From the NCBI GenBank assembly GCA_964362925.1, contig CAYIGA010000008.1, positions 1 to 27,801 on the forward strand: DNA of 27,801 nucleotides. Direction: 5' to 3'. Below, one piece after another: positions 6,586 through 15,626 of this stretch. A model generated the notes under the pieces. It was not told the origin of the DNA and did not search any database. It saw only the letters and a program-made list of their open reading frames with translations. How positions within the stretch are numbered: the first letter of the stretch is position 1; the number at the start of each line of letters is the position of its first letter. Made by a program: the position numbers and the translations under genes. The DNA is from JANLIQ01 sp964362925. Lineage in GTDB: Bacteria > Patescibacteriota > UBA1384 > 2-12-FULL-50-11.

Positions 6586-7353
6586 ATGACAAAATCCAGC
6601 CGTTATTATCGAGATCTAATCTTTGAGCTTCTCCGGAAAGAAATCAAAGTTCGCTATAAAAACAATATTCTTGGCTACGCTTGGTCGATTTTAAATCCGC
6701 TCGCCCAAGCCCTGGTCTTTTTCGTCGCCTTTCAGTACATTTTTAAGGTAAAAATTGAAAATTACGTTTTGTTTTTAATTCTTGGCCTTTTCCCTTGGCA
6801 GTGGTTTTTGAATTCGGTTGTTGCTAGCTCGGTCAGTATGATTAGTAACGCTAATTTAATTAAAAAAACTGTCTTTCCCCGCGAATATATCGTTTACGCC
6901 GGGGTGCTGAATGATATGGTCCACTTCGTCCTGTCTCTGCCGGTGCTAGGATTATTTCTGATTATCTATCATCAACCGATTTATTTTCCCCATATTATTT
7001 TGTTTCCGGTCCTGGTTTTAGTTCAGCTCTTTATTATTCTGGGCATCTCACTCTTAGTCGCTTCGGTCAACGTTTTTTTTCGAGATTTAGAACGCTTAAT
7101 CGCTATTTTACTTAATATGCTCTTTTACGCCACACCGATTATTTACGCCCTCGGCATGATCCCCGATTCTCTGAAGTTTATCATCTATCTCAATCCCCTG
7201 GCTTTGCTGATTATTAACTATCGGGATATATTCTTGTTTGGCGCTGTTAACTGGCCGTACTTTTGGCTCTCGATTGTTTACGCCGTCGGTATTTTTCTAT
7301 TTGGCTATGTCACATTTAACCGTTTAAAGCCGCGGTTCGCCGAGGTACTCTGA
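6586..7353 (+). CDS. wzm: ABC-2 polysaccharide exporter, permease subunit (Wzm type)
   Basis: A 255-residue integral membrane protein with the ABC-2 polysaccharide permease pattern. A short amphipathic N terminus (SRYYRDLIFELLRKEIKVRYKNN) precedes the gating-helix motif LGYAWSILNPL, then about six TM segments. A conserved VFPREYIVYAGVLND region (residues 101-115) lies between TM2 and TM3, and NVFFRDLERL (162-171) follows. With the ATPase encoded 5 nt downstream it would export a lipid-linked glycan across the cytoplasmic membrane. Family length is about 260, so it is complete. Confident for the family; the exact polymer is unknown. Confidence 0.9.
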   Translation: MTKSSRYYRDLIFELLRKEIKVRYKNNILGYAWSILNPLAQALVFFVAFQYIFKVKIENYVLFLILGLFPWQWFLNSVVASSVSMISNANLIKKTVFPREYIVYAGVLNDMVHFVLSLPVLGLFLIIYHQPIYFPHIILFPVLVLVQLFIILGISLLVASVNVFFRDLERLIAILLNMLFYATPIIYALGMIPDSLKFIIYLNPLALLIINYRDIFLFGAVNWPYFWLSIVYAVGIFLFGYVTFNRLKPRFAEVL

Positions 7354-7358
7354 AGAAT

Positions 7359-8081
7359 ATGGAAGCAGAAAAGATTGTCATCTTCGATGATGTTTGGAAA
7401 TATTATCCGCTTTACCATCAAATTACCGGTGGGATCAAACGCTTTCTGATTAATCTGCCGGCGGCGGTTAAACAGATTAAAGAAAGCAAATTTTGGGCGG
7501 TTAACGGGCTAAGTTTTGCGGTCCGTAAGGGCGAAGCTTTTGGCATCATGGGTCCGAACGGCGCCGGCAAAAGCACGGTCATGGCGATGATCGCCGGGGT
7601 AATCAAGCCGTCTAAAGGCCGACTGACCGTTTGCGGCAAAGTGGCGCCGTTACTGGAGCTCGGTGCCGGCTTTCATTTTGATCTAACCGGTCGGGAAAAC
7701 GCCGTCCTGAACGGCATCTTGCTCGGTCTGACCAAAGCTGAGATATTGGCCAAACTCGACCAAATCCTCGCTTTTGCCGAGTTAGGCGAATTTATCGATC
7801 AGCCAATCCGAACTTATTCTTCCGGCATGATGGCCCGACTTGGCTTTTCGGTGGCGATTCACACCGACCCGGAGATATTATTGATCGATGAAATTCTGGC
7901 CGTTGGCGACGAGAATTTTCAGCAAAAGTGCTTGATCAAGATGAACCAATTTAAAGAGAGCGGTGTGACGATTATCTTAATTTCTCACGACCGGACGACG
8001 ATGGAACGTTTTTGTGATCGGATTATTGAGATTAAAGACGGTAAACTCGTGACAACTTTTAAGCCTTCCCCTATCGCCTGA
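7359..8081 (+). CDS. wzt: ABC-2 polysaccharide exporter, ATPase subunit (Wzt type, no C-terminal carbohydrate-binding domain)
   Basis: A 240-residue ABC ATPase. It has the extra N-terminal segment typical of Wzt/TagH (YPLYHQITGGIKRF, residues 16-29), Walker A GPNGAGKST (65-73), the family motif LLELGAGFHFDLTGREN (98-114), ABC signature YSSGMMARL (153-161), Walker B ILLIDE (173-178) followed by ILAVGD, and the switch His210. The protein stops shortly after the nucleotide-binding domain, so the C-terminal carbohydrate-binding domain seen in the E. coli O9a type is missing. In known systems such short forms do not require recognition of a terminal cap. It is 5 nt downstream of the permease gene, so both subunits are surely co-translated. 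Confidence 0.92.
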   Translation: MEAEKIVIFDDVWKYYPLYHQITGGIKRFLINLPAAVKQIKESKFWAVNGLSFAVRKGEAFGIMGPNGAGKSTVMAMIAGVIKPSKGRLTVCGKVAPLLELGAGFHFDLTGRENAVLNGILLGLTKAEILAKLDQILAFAELGEFIDQPIRTYSSGMMARLGFSVAIHTDPEILLIDEILAVGDENFQQKCLIKMNQFKESGVTIILISHDRTTMERFCDRIIEIKDGKLVTTFKPSPIA

Positions 8082-8124
8082 TGAAAGCGAGTACGGATTC
8101 GGTTTACTCACAGAGGTTTGTAAA

Positions 8125-9984
8125 ATGATCAAAAAAACTGTTCACGTCGCCAAACGCATGGCCAACCAACTAACAACAAATAATTGGCGCAAGGTTATTT
8201 GGTATATCCGAACCTACGGTTTCGTCCAGTTTTTAAGTAAGGCGGCCGAAAAAGTTAGATTTTTTACCAGCTTCAACCAAGAATACGCCTTTGACGACGT
8301 TGGCGCTTACCAGCGTTGGATCATCGCCAACGAACCGACAGTTTTGGAGTTGGAGGCGCAGACGAAACATACTTTCAAAATTCAGCCGAAAATTTCGATT
8401 ATCGTCCCGGTTTATAATACGCCGCTGGAATTTTTAGAGCCGATGATCAAGTCGGTTAAAAATCAAACTTACGTCAACTGGGAGCTTTGTCTGGCTGATG
8501 GCAGTAGCCAACCGGAAACGCGGACTCACCTCCAGCAACTGGCCGGTAATGAAGGGCGAATTCAGATTAAATACCTGAAAACGAACCAAGGTATCGCTGG
8601 CAACACCAACGCGGCGATCGAACTAGCAACGGGCGAGTATCTGACATTCTTGGACCACGACGACACCCTAGCGCCGTTCGCTCTTTATGAAGTGGCCCTC
8701 GCCATTAACGCCACGCCGCTGGCCGATTTAATATACTCCGACGAGGATAAACTGACTCGTCGCGGCCGAACTCGCCTAAAGCCCCATTTCAAACCTGACT
8801 GGAGTCCGGACACTCTGCGGAGCTATAACTACATCACTCATTTAATGGTTATTAAGCGAACTTTACTCGATAAAATTGGCCATATCCGCGAAGGGTTCGA
8901 GGGTAGCCAAGATTACGATTTGGTTTTACGGGCAACCGAGCAAGCAAAAAAGATTGTTCATATCCCGAAAATTCTTTATCACTGGCGTGAACACCAGAAC
9001 TCAACCTCCTCCAATATTAAGTCAAAAAGTTACGCCTCATATTCAACCAAAAAAGCAGTTGCCGCTCATCTCGATCGGTTAAAAATGACCGGTCGGGTCG
9101 TCGATGGGCCATTTTTTGGTTCGGCTCGGGTGTTATTCACTTTGCCGACGCCACCGCCGCTTGTCTCGATTATCATTCCGACCAAAGATCAAACCGAATT
9201 GCTGAAGGATTGTGTCGAATCAATCATTAGTCACTCAACATATTTTAATTATGAAATTATATTGACTGATAACGGTAGTGTTGAAGCGGCGACCAGATCA
9301 CTCTACGCCAAATTTAAAAAAAATCCTCAAATTAAGATCGTTAACTGGGACAAGCCGTATAATTTTTCGGCTATAAATAATTATGCCGTCACTCAAGCCA
9401 GCGGCAGCCAACTGCTATTTCTCAACAATGACACCGAAGTTATTAGCTCTGATTGGCTTGAGGCGATGCTCGAATTTGCCGCCCGGTCGGACGTCGGCGC
9501 CGTCGGCGCCAAATTGCTCTATCCGGATGCCACTTTTCAACATGCTGGGGTTATCTTGGGGATCGGCGGGGTCGCTGGGCATTCCCATAAATATTTACCG
9601 ACCAATTCGCACGGTTACTTCGGCCGGCTGGTTGTACCCCAAAATTTAAGCGCCGTCACCGCTGCTTGTGCCATGATTCCTCGGGCTGTCTTTGAAGCGG
9701 TCGGCGGTTTTGACGAGGGCTACTCCGTGGCCTTTAACGATGTCGATCTCTGTCTGAAAATTCGTGGTCTAGGCAAGCTGATCGTCTGGACGCCGCACGC
9801 CCAGCTCTACCACCTCGAAAGTAAAAGTCGTGGCTACGAAGACACGCCGGAAAAACAGGCTCGATTCAAGCAAGAGATCGACCGAATTCAGGCTCGCTGG
9901 GGCGACGTTCTCAAACAAGGCGATCCGTACTACAATCCCAATCTTTCGTTAACTAAAGAAGATTTCTCACTTCGTCATGACTAA
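8125..9984 (+). CDS. bifunctional glycosyltransferase with two GT2 domains
   Basis: A 619-residue protein with two GT-A domains. A basic N-terminal stretch of about 85 residues precedes domain 1, which starts at ISIIVPVYNTPLEFLEPMI (about 92-110), with the metal motif DHDD near 177 and the base region GSQDYDLVLRA near 268. Domain 2 starts at VSIIIPTKDQTELLKDCVES (about 348), with NNDTE near 434 and AFNDVDLCLKIRGLG near 532. Such tandem GT2 enzymes often polymerise or extend an O-antigen repeat by adding two different linkages. AGAGG at 8112-8116 is a usable ribosome binding site for the ATG. The next gene overlaps its end by 8 nt. Sugar specificity cannot be read. Confidence 0.88.
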   Translation: MIKKTVHVAKRMANQLTTNNWRKVIWYIRTYGFVQFLSKAAEKVRFFTSFNQEYAFDDVGAYQRWIIANEPTVLELEAQTKHTFKIQPKISIIVPVYNTPLEFLEPMIKSVKNQTYVNWELCLADGSSQPETRTHLQQLAGNEGRIQIKYLKTNQGIAGNTNAAIELATGEYLTFLDHDDTLAPFALYEVALAINATPLADLIYSDEDKLTRRGRTRLKPHFKPDWSPDTLRSYNYITHLMVIKRTLLDKIGHIREGFEGSQDYDLVLRATEQAKKIVHIPKILYHWREHQNSTSSNIKSKSYASYSTKKAVAAHLDRLKMTGRVVDGPFFGSARVLFTLPTPPPLVSIIIPTKDQTELLKDCVESIISHSTYFNYEIILTDNGSVEAATRSLYAKFKKNPQIKIVNWDKPYNFSAINNYAVTQASGSQLLFLNNDTEVISSDWLEAMLEFAARSDVGAVGAKLLYPDATFQHAGVILGIGGVAGHSHKYLPTNSHGYFGRLVVPQNLSAVTAACAMIPRAVFEAVGGFDEGYSVAFNDVDLCLKIRGLGKLIVWTPHAQLYHLESKSRGYEDTPEKQARFKQEIDRIQARWGDVLKQGDPYYNPNLSLTKEDFSLRHD

Positions 9985-11032
9985 TGCCGCAAGAAAAGAA
10001 TATTTGAGCCTTAGTCCCGACGCCTACAGCCGTTTCTTCATCTGTAAAGAGCTCTTAAAAAAGAACTTTAATAAGACGCCGATTAAACTGCTTGATGTCG
10101 GTGGTGGGAGTAAGTATTTTCATCAAGCGCTTGACGAGGACAAGTTGCCTTACCAGTTAACCGTTATTGATCTTTTGCCCCAAAATGAGAAGGATCCCAA
10201 TTATCGGTACGTTCAAGGCGACGCGACCAAGATGAAATTTGCCGACAATAGCTTTGACGCCGTGGTATCGATGGATGTTCTTGAGCATATCAGCGACGAA
10301 AGGAAAGCCAATTTTCTCCAGGAATGTTACCGGGTCGCCAAAGATTTAGTTATTATTGCCGCGCCGTTCGAATTACCGGAAACCGATCAGGCCGAACGAC
10401 TAGCTAACGAGTTTTACCGATCACTTCACGATCGAGACCATCCCTGGTTGTCAGAGCACTTTCAGCAGAACAAACCGAAAAAAGAAGTGATCAAAAAAGA
10501 AATCGACCAATTTGGCTGCTCCTACATCAAATTTGAAAGTAACTATCTGCCAGACTGGTTAAAGATAATCTTGGTCAACTTTCTTCCGGCGAGCCTTGTC
10601 GATCCAGTAGCGGTTCGGGATTTAAACCATTTCTATAACGAAAATCTTTTCAGCTTGGATGACTTCAAAGAGCCGGGCTACCGCTGGTTCTACGTTCTTT
10701 ACAAAAACCCCAAACTGGCCAAAAAGTTTGATCAGTATTTTAAGATTGAAGATTCTGTCTTCGATCAGCTGACTCTCGAGCAAAAGCTTACTAATTTATT
10801 AACTCAACAGCTACTTAGAACCAAGGTCAATCTTGAGCGTAAGCTAGCCGAGACCGCCGAGCGGCTGGAAAATATGACCAAAGAAAATGTGGAGTTGGCC
10901 GCCCAACTCAAAGATACCGTCGGCCATGCCGGTAATTTGCAAAAAATGCTCGACGATATCCACCGCTCCAAAGCCTACAAGTTAGCTCGCGGTCTCGGTA
11001 GTTTTCATCGAAAGATCACAGGCAAGCTCTAA
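9977..11032 (+). CDS. class I SAM-dependent methyltransferase with C-terminal coiled coil
   Basis: A 351-residue protein. Its methyltransferase domain has motif I LLDVGGGSKYFH (38-49), an acidic strand end at LTVIDLLP (61-68), GDATKMKFADNSFDAVVS (81-98) and DVLEHI (100-105). The middle part (about 135-255) looks like a substrate-specific insert. Residues 264-335 are Leu/Glu/Lys-rich with heptad spacing, consistent with a coiled coil, ending in a basic tail (SKAYKLARGLGSFHRKI). A methyltransferase plus coiled coil beside Wzm/Wzt recalls WbdD, which caps and measures O9a chains, but no kinase domain is seen here. The start overlaps the preceding glycosyltransferase by 8 nt. Methylation of a glycan end is inference. 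Confidence 0.8.
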   Translation: MTNAARKEYLSLSPDAYSRFFICKELLKKNFNKTPIKLLDVGGGSKYFHQALDEDKLPYQLTVIDLLPQNEKDPNYRYVQGDATKMKFADNSFDAVVSMDVLEHISDERKANFLQECYRVAKDLVIIAAPFELPETDQAERLANEFYRSLHDRDHPWLSEHFQQNKPKKEVIKKEIDQFGCSYIKFESNYLPDWLKIILVNFLPASLVDPVAVRDLNHFYNENLFSLDDFKEPGYRWFYVLYKNPKLAKKFDQYFKIEDSVFDQLTLEQKLTNLLTQQLLRTKVNLERKLAETAERLENMTKENVELAAQLKDTVGHAGNLQKMLDDIHRSKAYKLARGLGSFHRKITGKL

Positions 11033-11071
11033 TTTTTGTCATACTTTTAAGATGTTTTTACCGACCAAATC

Positions 11072-11920
11072 ATGAATAAGGTCAGCAATAACCCCTTGGC
11101 CGAATTTTTTCGTCGGAGCAAAGACGCGATCGGTATTCTAAGGCAGGCCAAAACAGCCACTGAACCAGCAACTTTAGTCGCACCAACCATAAATAACGAA
11201 ATGCCCCAGGCGGAAATAACTGACCCTACTGTCAAAGAAATAACTTCAATAGACCTCCGTCGTTATTTTTCCGATAAGCTGACTGGAACTGGTCTCGAAA
11301 TTGGGCCGCTCCATCGTCCACTCCCAACCCACCCCGGTCTCAAAATGGTCTATATCGATCGTTATACCGTCGATCAGTTGCGCCAGCATTATCCGGAATT
11401 AAAAGACTTGCCATTGGTTGAACCGGACATAATTGGCGATGGCGAAACTTTGTCTACCGTCAAGAGCGGATCGTACGACTGCCTTGTTTCCGCTCACGTG
11501 ATTGAGCATATGAAGAATCCTCTTGGCTCCCTTGAGCGTTGGTGTCGCGTCTTGAAACCCGGTGGGAAAATCTATCTCATTGTTCCGGACAAGCGAGCAA
11601 TATTTGACCATCATCGGGTCCGGACTACATTGGAACATATTATCCTTGATTATAAACGCCCATCAGCTGAAAGGGACTTTGAACATTGTCTCGATTACGC
11701 AAAATTCGTTCACGGTAAATCAGGTAATGAGGCGCTGATTTTTGCTGACCATATAATTAAGACCAACTATAGTATTCACTATCACGTCTTTATTCCCGAG
11801 GATACTGTCAAGTTAGTTGAGTGGTTTTCGACCAACGTTCGCCATTTATCTATAATTGAGGGACCAGTGATGACTCCAAAGAGCGATGAGTTTCATCTTC
11901 TACTTCAGTTGAAAAAGTAG
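11072..11920 (+). CDS. class I SAM-dependent methyltransferase
   Basis: A 282-residue protein. After about 65 variable residues it shows an altered motif I GTGLEIGPLHRPL, then MVYIDRYTVDQL, IIGDGETL, SYDCLVSAHVIEHMKNP, and WCRVLKPGGKIYLIVPDKRAIFD. These are hallmarks of the Methyltransf_11-like family with the 'EIGPL..P' variant often found in polysaccharide clusters. A His-rich segment follows, including IHYHVFIPED. Its target may be the glycan made by the neighbouring enzymes or the lipid carrier; the sequence does not say. It is the last plus-strand gene of the operon, 39 nt after the previous stop, and ends in TAG 39 nt before the convergent YfhO gene. Confidence 0.82.
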   Translation: MNKVSNNPLAEFFRRSKDAIGILRQAKTATEPATLVAPTINNEMPQAEITDPTVKEITSIDLRRYFSDKLTGTGLEIGPLHRPLPTHPGLKMVYIDRYTVDQLRQHYPELKDLPLVEPDIIGDGETLSTVKSGSYDCLVSAHVIEHMKNPLGSLERWCRVLKPGGKIYLIVPDKRAIFDHHRVRTTLEHIILDYKRPSAERDFEHCLDYAKFVHGKSGNEALIFADHIIKTNYSIHYHVFIPEDTVKLVEWFSTNVRHLSIIEGPVMTPKSDEFHLLLQLKK

Positions 11921-11959
11921 TCAAGATTCAAAAATTTGAGCCCTTCCGGTCATAACTAC

Positions 11960-14296
11960 TCACGCTCGCTTTGGTCTTTTCCAGAAGAAACAGCCAAGCC
12001 AGGCGATCAGACTTAGAACGGAAATATATAATCCTCTTCTCAAGCTCTTGGGCTGGTAAAAAGTCTCAATGGTATTGGCACCGGCCAAAAGGGGTATTGC
12101 CCGTAATCCCAGCACATTTTCAACTTTGACGCTAGATTTGTTGACAACGGCCTCCCAACCCGGATAATAATTCTCATTGAGAATTAAGTAGCCATTTTTA
12201 GGAGCGTCGACGGCTACCTCCTCGCTACCGTTGAGGGCTAACTGATACGATTCAGCCGCTTGGACTCGATTGGGATCGGGATTTGTTAATAAACTTTCAA
12301 TGGTTGCTGGCAACTGATCGGCCGCTGAGGCGACAAAATAGGCTCGGGGAAGAGCCTGCTGGGTTAAAATTGTCACGCCTTTGTCCTCAAAACCGACCTC
12401 TAGCTTGTTAGGATGAGCGGCGAGAATTATTTGAGCTGACTCTTTATAGAAGACCAGATATTTAGCCCCTAAAAAGGCCAGGGCGTTCAAGTCGCTAGTA
12501 TCGTCGAACGCCTCATGGCCACCTTGATAATTACCAATCTTTTTCTTCAGGGACGCATAACTCCTTAACCCCAGGGCATCGTTGTCGTTGATTTGATTGA
12601 AACCGTACCAAGTCCCCAAATTTGGCGCCAACATAATCCCTTGGGAGAAAGTTTTGTAATAGCCGTTCGGAAATTCTTTAACTAAATATTCGACGGCCGG
12701 TGTCTGGGGATAAAAGTTCTCTTGACTGCTAGCCGTATTATAAATGGTGGCGTGGAGTCCGGTCTCGAGAAAGATCAAAATTCCCAAACCTGCTAAGCGG
12801 TACCGTTGGGGCAGACGGAACAAAATGATTAACATTACCAGAAGGTTGACAACGAATAAGCCGCCAACCAAAAGCTGCCAAGTGCTGATTCTGACCAAAT
12901 TCTTGCCCGGTTCAATTAAAGCGGCGCCGTTATAACGATTGAGGACAAAGAAAGCGGCGACGATGGCGGCAAAAACCGCACCTGTTAGCAGAATCCTTTT
13001 TGCCACATGCCGGTCGAGTTGGCCCCGACTCGCCCCTGACTCGATAATTTTTTGGAGGGCTAAACAACCAAGGACAACCGCGCCAAAAGCGGCCACGAGT
13101 AGCAATCGCTGGTTGGCTGACATTTGAAAACCGGGAAGTTTGGTGACGAGATCAAAGACGACGGGAAATTTATAAACGACGGTGACAGAAAAGGCCAAGA
13201 GAATCGCGAAGAATCTAACCAGTTTCTCGCGTCGGTGCCAGAGAATCGCGTACAGAGCCAGAAAAAGCAAACTGATCCCGACATAACCCATCGTCGTTTC
13301 GTTGTAATTGATCAGCTGACCGTAGTACTTATCTTGAAGAGCTGGGTTGCCGAAGAAGTCGGGGATGAAGTTCAGTATGCCCGTTAACTTTGGAAGGAAG
13401 TGGGGATTAGTCGCTTCGGCCGTTCGTTCGGCGAACGACTGACTTAATCGTAAATATTCTCCAAATGGCATGAGTAACGCCGCCGCTAGACCAAGGCCGA
13501 TGACGCCAGAGGCTAGCCAGCCAAGCCCGTTAATCAAGAAATCTCTTAGTCCCTGGCGACGGAGAAAGAGCTTAAACCCAATATACAGCGACACGGCCAA
13601 GATAATGTGGAAAAAGGTCTCGGGATGACCGCCAAAAAAGCCGATCGCAAACGCCAAACTAAACCACAGTAACAACTTAACCTCATTGGTCCGAAAATAA
13701 CGCTCCACTAACAAAAACCCCAGCGGCAAGAGGAATACGGCGTTGGTGTGCGGCCACATTAGCCAGACAACATTAAAGCCAGCGAACATAAAGCCAATAC
13801 CGCCAATCAACGCCACCACTTTCTTCAGGCCAATCTCCCTCAAATATAAGTAGCTAAAAAAACCGGTCAGCCACAACTTGCCAGCGGCGTATAAGAATAG
13901 CCCAAGCTTGAAATTAAAAAGATAAATAAAGATCGACAACGGCCAGAGGACTTGTGATTGCATATTAGCCGCGAGCGGTAGCCCGCCCCCGGAATAAATA
14001 TTCCACAACGGCAAATGGCCGGTGCTCATTATCTCTTGGGCTGATTTGAACCAGGGCAAGAATTGAACGAGGACGTCAGAAAGGAGCTTGTTGTGGGGCC
14101 GAAAGCCGTTCTCAAAAGTCGGCCCTAGAATGCGAATAATGTCAGAAGGGGCGAAGTACTGGCCGGTCAGGAGCGCTGGCGAAAAAAAAACCAATAACGC
14201 TGCCAGCAAAATTAGAGCGACCCCTAATAGTTCCCGCGCCGCGAAATATTTGCTTATCTGTCTGACAATGATTTGAATTGAGCCGGGTCTGAACAT
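11960..14296 (-). CDS. YfhO-family membrane protein (GT-C type glycosyltransferase)
   Basis: A 778-residue polytopic protein. An N-terminal TM (about 22-44) leads to the periplasmic loop GQYFAPSDIIRILGP, then LVQFLPWFKSAQEI and LPLWNIYSGGGLPLAANMQSQ (95-115), the hallmark region of YfhO/GT-C proteins. About ten more TM segments follow, then a soluble C-terminal domain of about 250 residues and a last TM with a basic tail (WKRPKRA). YfhO in Gram-positives attaches sugars to lipoteichoic or wall teichoic acid using undecaprenyl-phosphate donors. Here it lies 3 nt downstream of a DPM-like GT2 gene, which could make that donor. Function is inferred from family and context. Confidence 0.82.
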   Translation of the reverse strand: MFRPGSIQIIVRQISKYFAARELLGVALILLAALLVFFSPALLTGQYFAPSDIIRILGPTFENGFRPHNKLLSDVLVQFLPWFKSAQEIMSTGHLPLWNIYSGGGLPLAANMQSQVLWPLSIFIYLFNFKLGLFLYAAGKLWLTGFFSYLYLREIGLKKVVALIGGIGFMFAGFNVVWLMWPHTNAVFLLPLGFLLVERYFRTNEVKLLLWFSLAFAIGFFGGHPETFFHIILAVSLYIGFKLFLRRQGLRDFLINGLGWLASGVIGLGLAAALLMPFGEYLRLSQSFAERTAEATNPHFLPKLTGILNFIPDFFGNPALQDKYYGQLINYNETTMGYVGISLLFLALYAILWHRREKLVRFFAILLAFSVTVVYKFPVVFDLVTKLPGFQMSANQRLLLVAAFGAVVLGCLALQKIIESGASRGQLDRHVAKRILLTGAVFAAIVAAFFVLNRYNGAALIEPGKNLVRISTWQLLVGGLFVVNLLVMLIILFRLPQRYRLAGLGILIFLETGLHATIYNTASSQENFYPQTPAVEYLVKEFPNGYYKTFSQGIMLAPNLGTWYGFNQINDNDALGLRSYASLKKKIGNYQGGHEAFDDTSDLNALAFLGAKYLVFYKESAQIILAAHPNKLEVGFEDKGVTILTQQALPRAYFVASAADQLPATIESLLTNPDPNRVQAAESYQLALNGSEEVAVDAPKNGYLILNENYYPGWEAVVNKSSVKVENVLGLRAIPLLAGANTIETFYQPKSLRRGLYISVLSLIAWLGCFFWKRPKRA

Positions 14297-14299
14297 TGG

Positions 14300-15055
14300 T
14301 CACTTAGTAAATAAGTTGTACTTGATCGTCACCCAAACGCTTTCCAAACCATCCCTAAGGCCGATTTTTTTACCTTGGGCTTTGGTGCGGGGGTAGTAGG
14401 AAATAGGCACCTCGATCACTTTATAATGATGCTTGGCCATTCGGGCGGCGAACTCGGGGTTGAAGCCGAAGCGTTGGCTGGTCATGCCGATCGCCACCTC
14501 CTTCAAAACTGTCCGGTTAAATGAGATATAGCAAGTGTGCATATCGCTCAAATGAACGTTGGATAAAACATTCGAAAAATAAGTCATCAACTTGTTAAGA
14601 AAAGTGTGCCAGAAACGGTGAACCTGGCGGGAGTTACTCTGCATATAACGTGAGCCGTAGACGATATCGGCCTTGTCGGTCAAAAAAGGGCTGATCAAAG
14701 ATGGGTAATCGTGCGGATCGTACTCCAAATCGGCATCTTGAATGATGACAATATCGCCGCTAACAGCAATAAACCCGGCCTGAAGCGCCGCGCCTTTACC
14801 GGCGTTTTTTCCCTGAAGAATTACTTTTAGGCCGGGAACTTTGAGTCTTTTTAGAAGGTCGGCCGTGCCGTCAGTCGACTTGTCGTCAATTAAGATGATT
14901 TCCTTATCTAAGTTATGGACTGGCGCGCTAGAAACAACCTTAATAATAGTCTGAATAGTCCGTTTTTCGTTATAAACCGGTATGACGATACTGACTTTTT
15001 TGTAGACAGGATTGGGGCTGACTTTAAGATGGCGCAGTTCGTTCAAATCTTCCAT
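14300..15055 (-). CDS. polyprenyl-phosphate glycosyltransferase (DPM1/GtrB-like GT2)
   Basis: A 251-residue GT2 enzyme with no C-terminal TM segments. It has VSIVIPVYNEKRTIQTII (residues 22-39), IILIDDKSTDGTADLL, NAGKGAALQAGF, the metal motif DADLEYDP, YGSRYM, HTCYISFNR, and QRFGFNPEFAARMAK, ending in ISYYPRTKAQGKKIGLRDG. This pattern matches dolichol-phosphate-mannose synthase and related enzymes that move a sugar from a nucleotide to polyprenyl phosphate on the cytoplasmic face. Three nucleotides separate it from the YfhO gene, so the pair likely works as donor synthesis followed by transfer. The divergent gene at 15138 encodes a GtrA-like protein, another usual partner of GtrB-type enzymes. 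Confidence 0.9.
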   Translation of the reverse strand: MEDLNELRHLKVSPNPVYKKVSIVIPVYNEKRTIQTIIKVVSSAPVHNLDKEIILIDDKSTDGTADLLKRLKVPGLKVILQGKNAGKGAALQAGFIAVSGDIVIIQDADLEYDPHDYPSLISPFLTDKADIVYGSRYMQSNSRQVHRFWHTFLNKLMTYFSNVLSNVHLSDMHTCYISFNRTVLKEVAIGMTSQRFGFNPEFAARMAKHHYKVIEVPISYYPRTKAQGKKIGLRDGLESVWVTIKYNLFTK

Positions 15056-15101
15056 ATTCCTCGGCAGTGTAACAGGGAGCCAGCCAAGACGCTACTGGTA
15101 C

Positions 15102-15128
15102 TTGGAGATGACTGGGGAATGATACAAT
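15102..15128 (+). promoter_or_regulatory. extended -10 promoter of the gtrA-like gene
   Basis: TGA-TACAAT (15120-15128) is a good extended -10 box. TTGGAG at 15102-15107 is a possible -35 with a 15-nt spacer. The ATG at 15138 starts 9 nt after the -10, so the leader would be a few bases at most. No Shine-Dalgarno precedes the ATG. Confidence 0.5.
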
Positions 15129-15137
15129 TACCACCAG

Positions 15138-15626
15138 ATGAATGTCAATCTGCTCACTAACATTCTTCAAAGACAGCGTCTTTTAACCGATGCAATTCGT
15201 TTTGGGCTGGTTGGGGTAATCGCCGCTGTCGTTGATATTGGTTTGCTGAACATCCTATACCTAGGGGCTGGGCTGGGTATCTATACGGCCACGGCTTGGG
15301 CCTTTGTCATTGCCTCGATCGTCGCCTATCGGCTCAACAACCACTGGACCTACCGACGGCTCGGTTTGCCTTTTCGGGCTCAAAACTTAACTAAATACAC
15401 CGCCACCGGCGCCGTCGGTCTAGTTATAACAGAGGGTATTATCCACTTGTTGGTCGGACGACAGGGGCTTGACTACAACTTGGCAAAAATTATCGCCATT
15501 ATGCTTGTTTTCTTCTGGAATTTTTTTGTCAATCGCTACTGGACGTTTCGAGTAAGAAAATTAACGATTAAAACTGGCGAACAATTTCCGGCGGAAAAGG
15601 GTGGCGATGACAACGGCGGCCAGTAA
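15138..15626 (+). CDS. gtrA: GtrA-family membrane protein
   Basis: A 162-residue protein with four TM segments (about 18-38, 43-63, 82-103, 115-134) and the GtrA signatures RFGLVGVIAAVVDIGLLNIL and VAYRLNNHWTYRR, repeated near the end as FFVNRYWTFR. GtrA-like proteins are thought to help flip polyprenyl-phosphate-linked sugars or position their synthases. Divergent from the DPM-like GT2 gene, with which it probably functions. Its last 66 nt overlap, on the opposite strand, the end of the cohesin-like protein gene; the C-terminal 22 residues are hydrophilic and family-variable. Strong family match. Confidence 0.88.
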   Translation: MNVNLLTNILQRQRLLTDAIRFGLVGVIAAVVDIGLLNILYLGAGLGIYTATAWAFVIASIVAYRLNNHWTYRRLGLPFRAQNLTKYTATGAVGLVITEGIIHLLVGRQGLDYNLAKIIAIMLVFFWNFFVNRYWTFRVRKLTIKTGEQFPAEKGGDDNGGQ

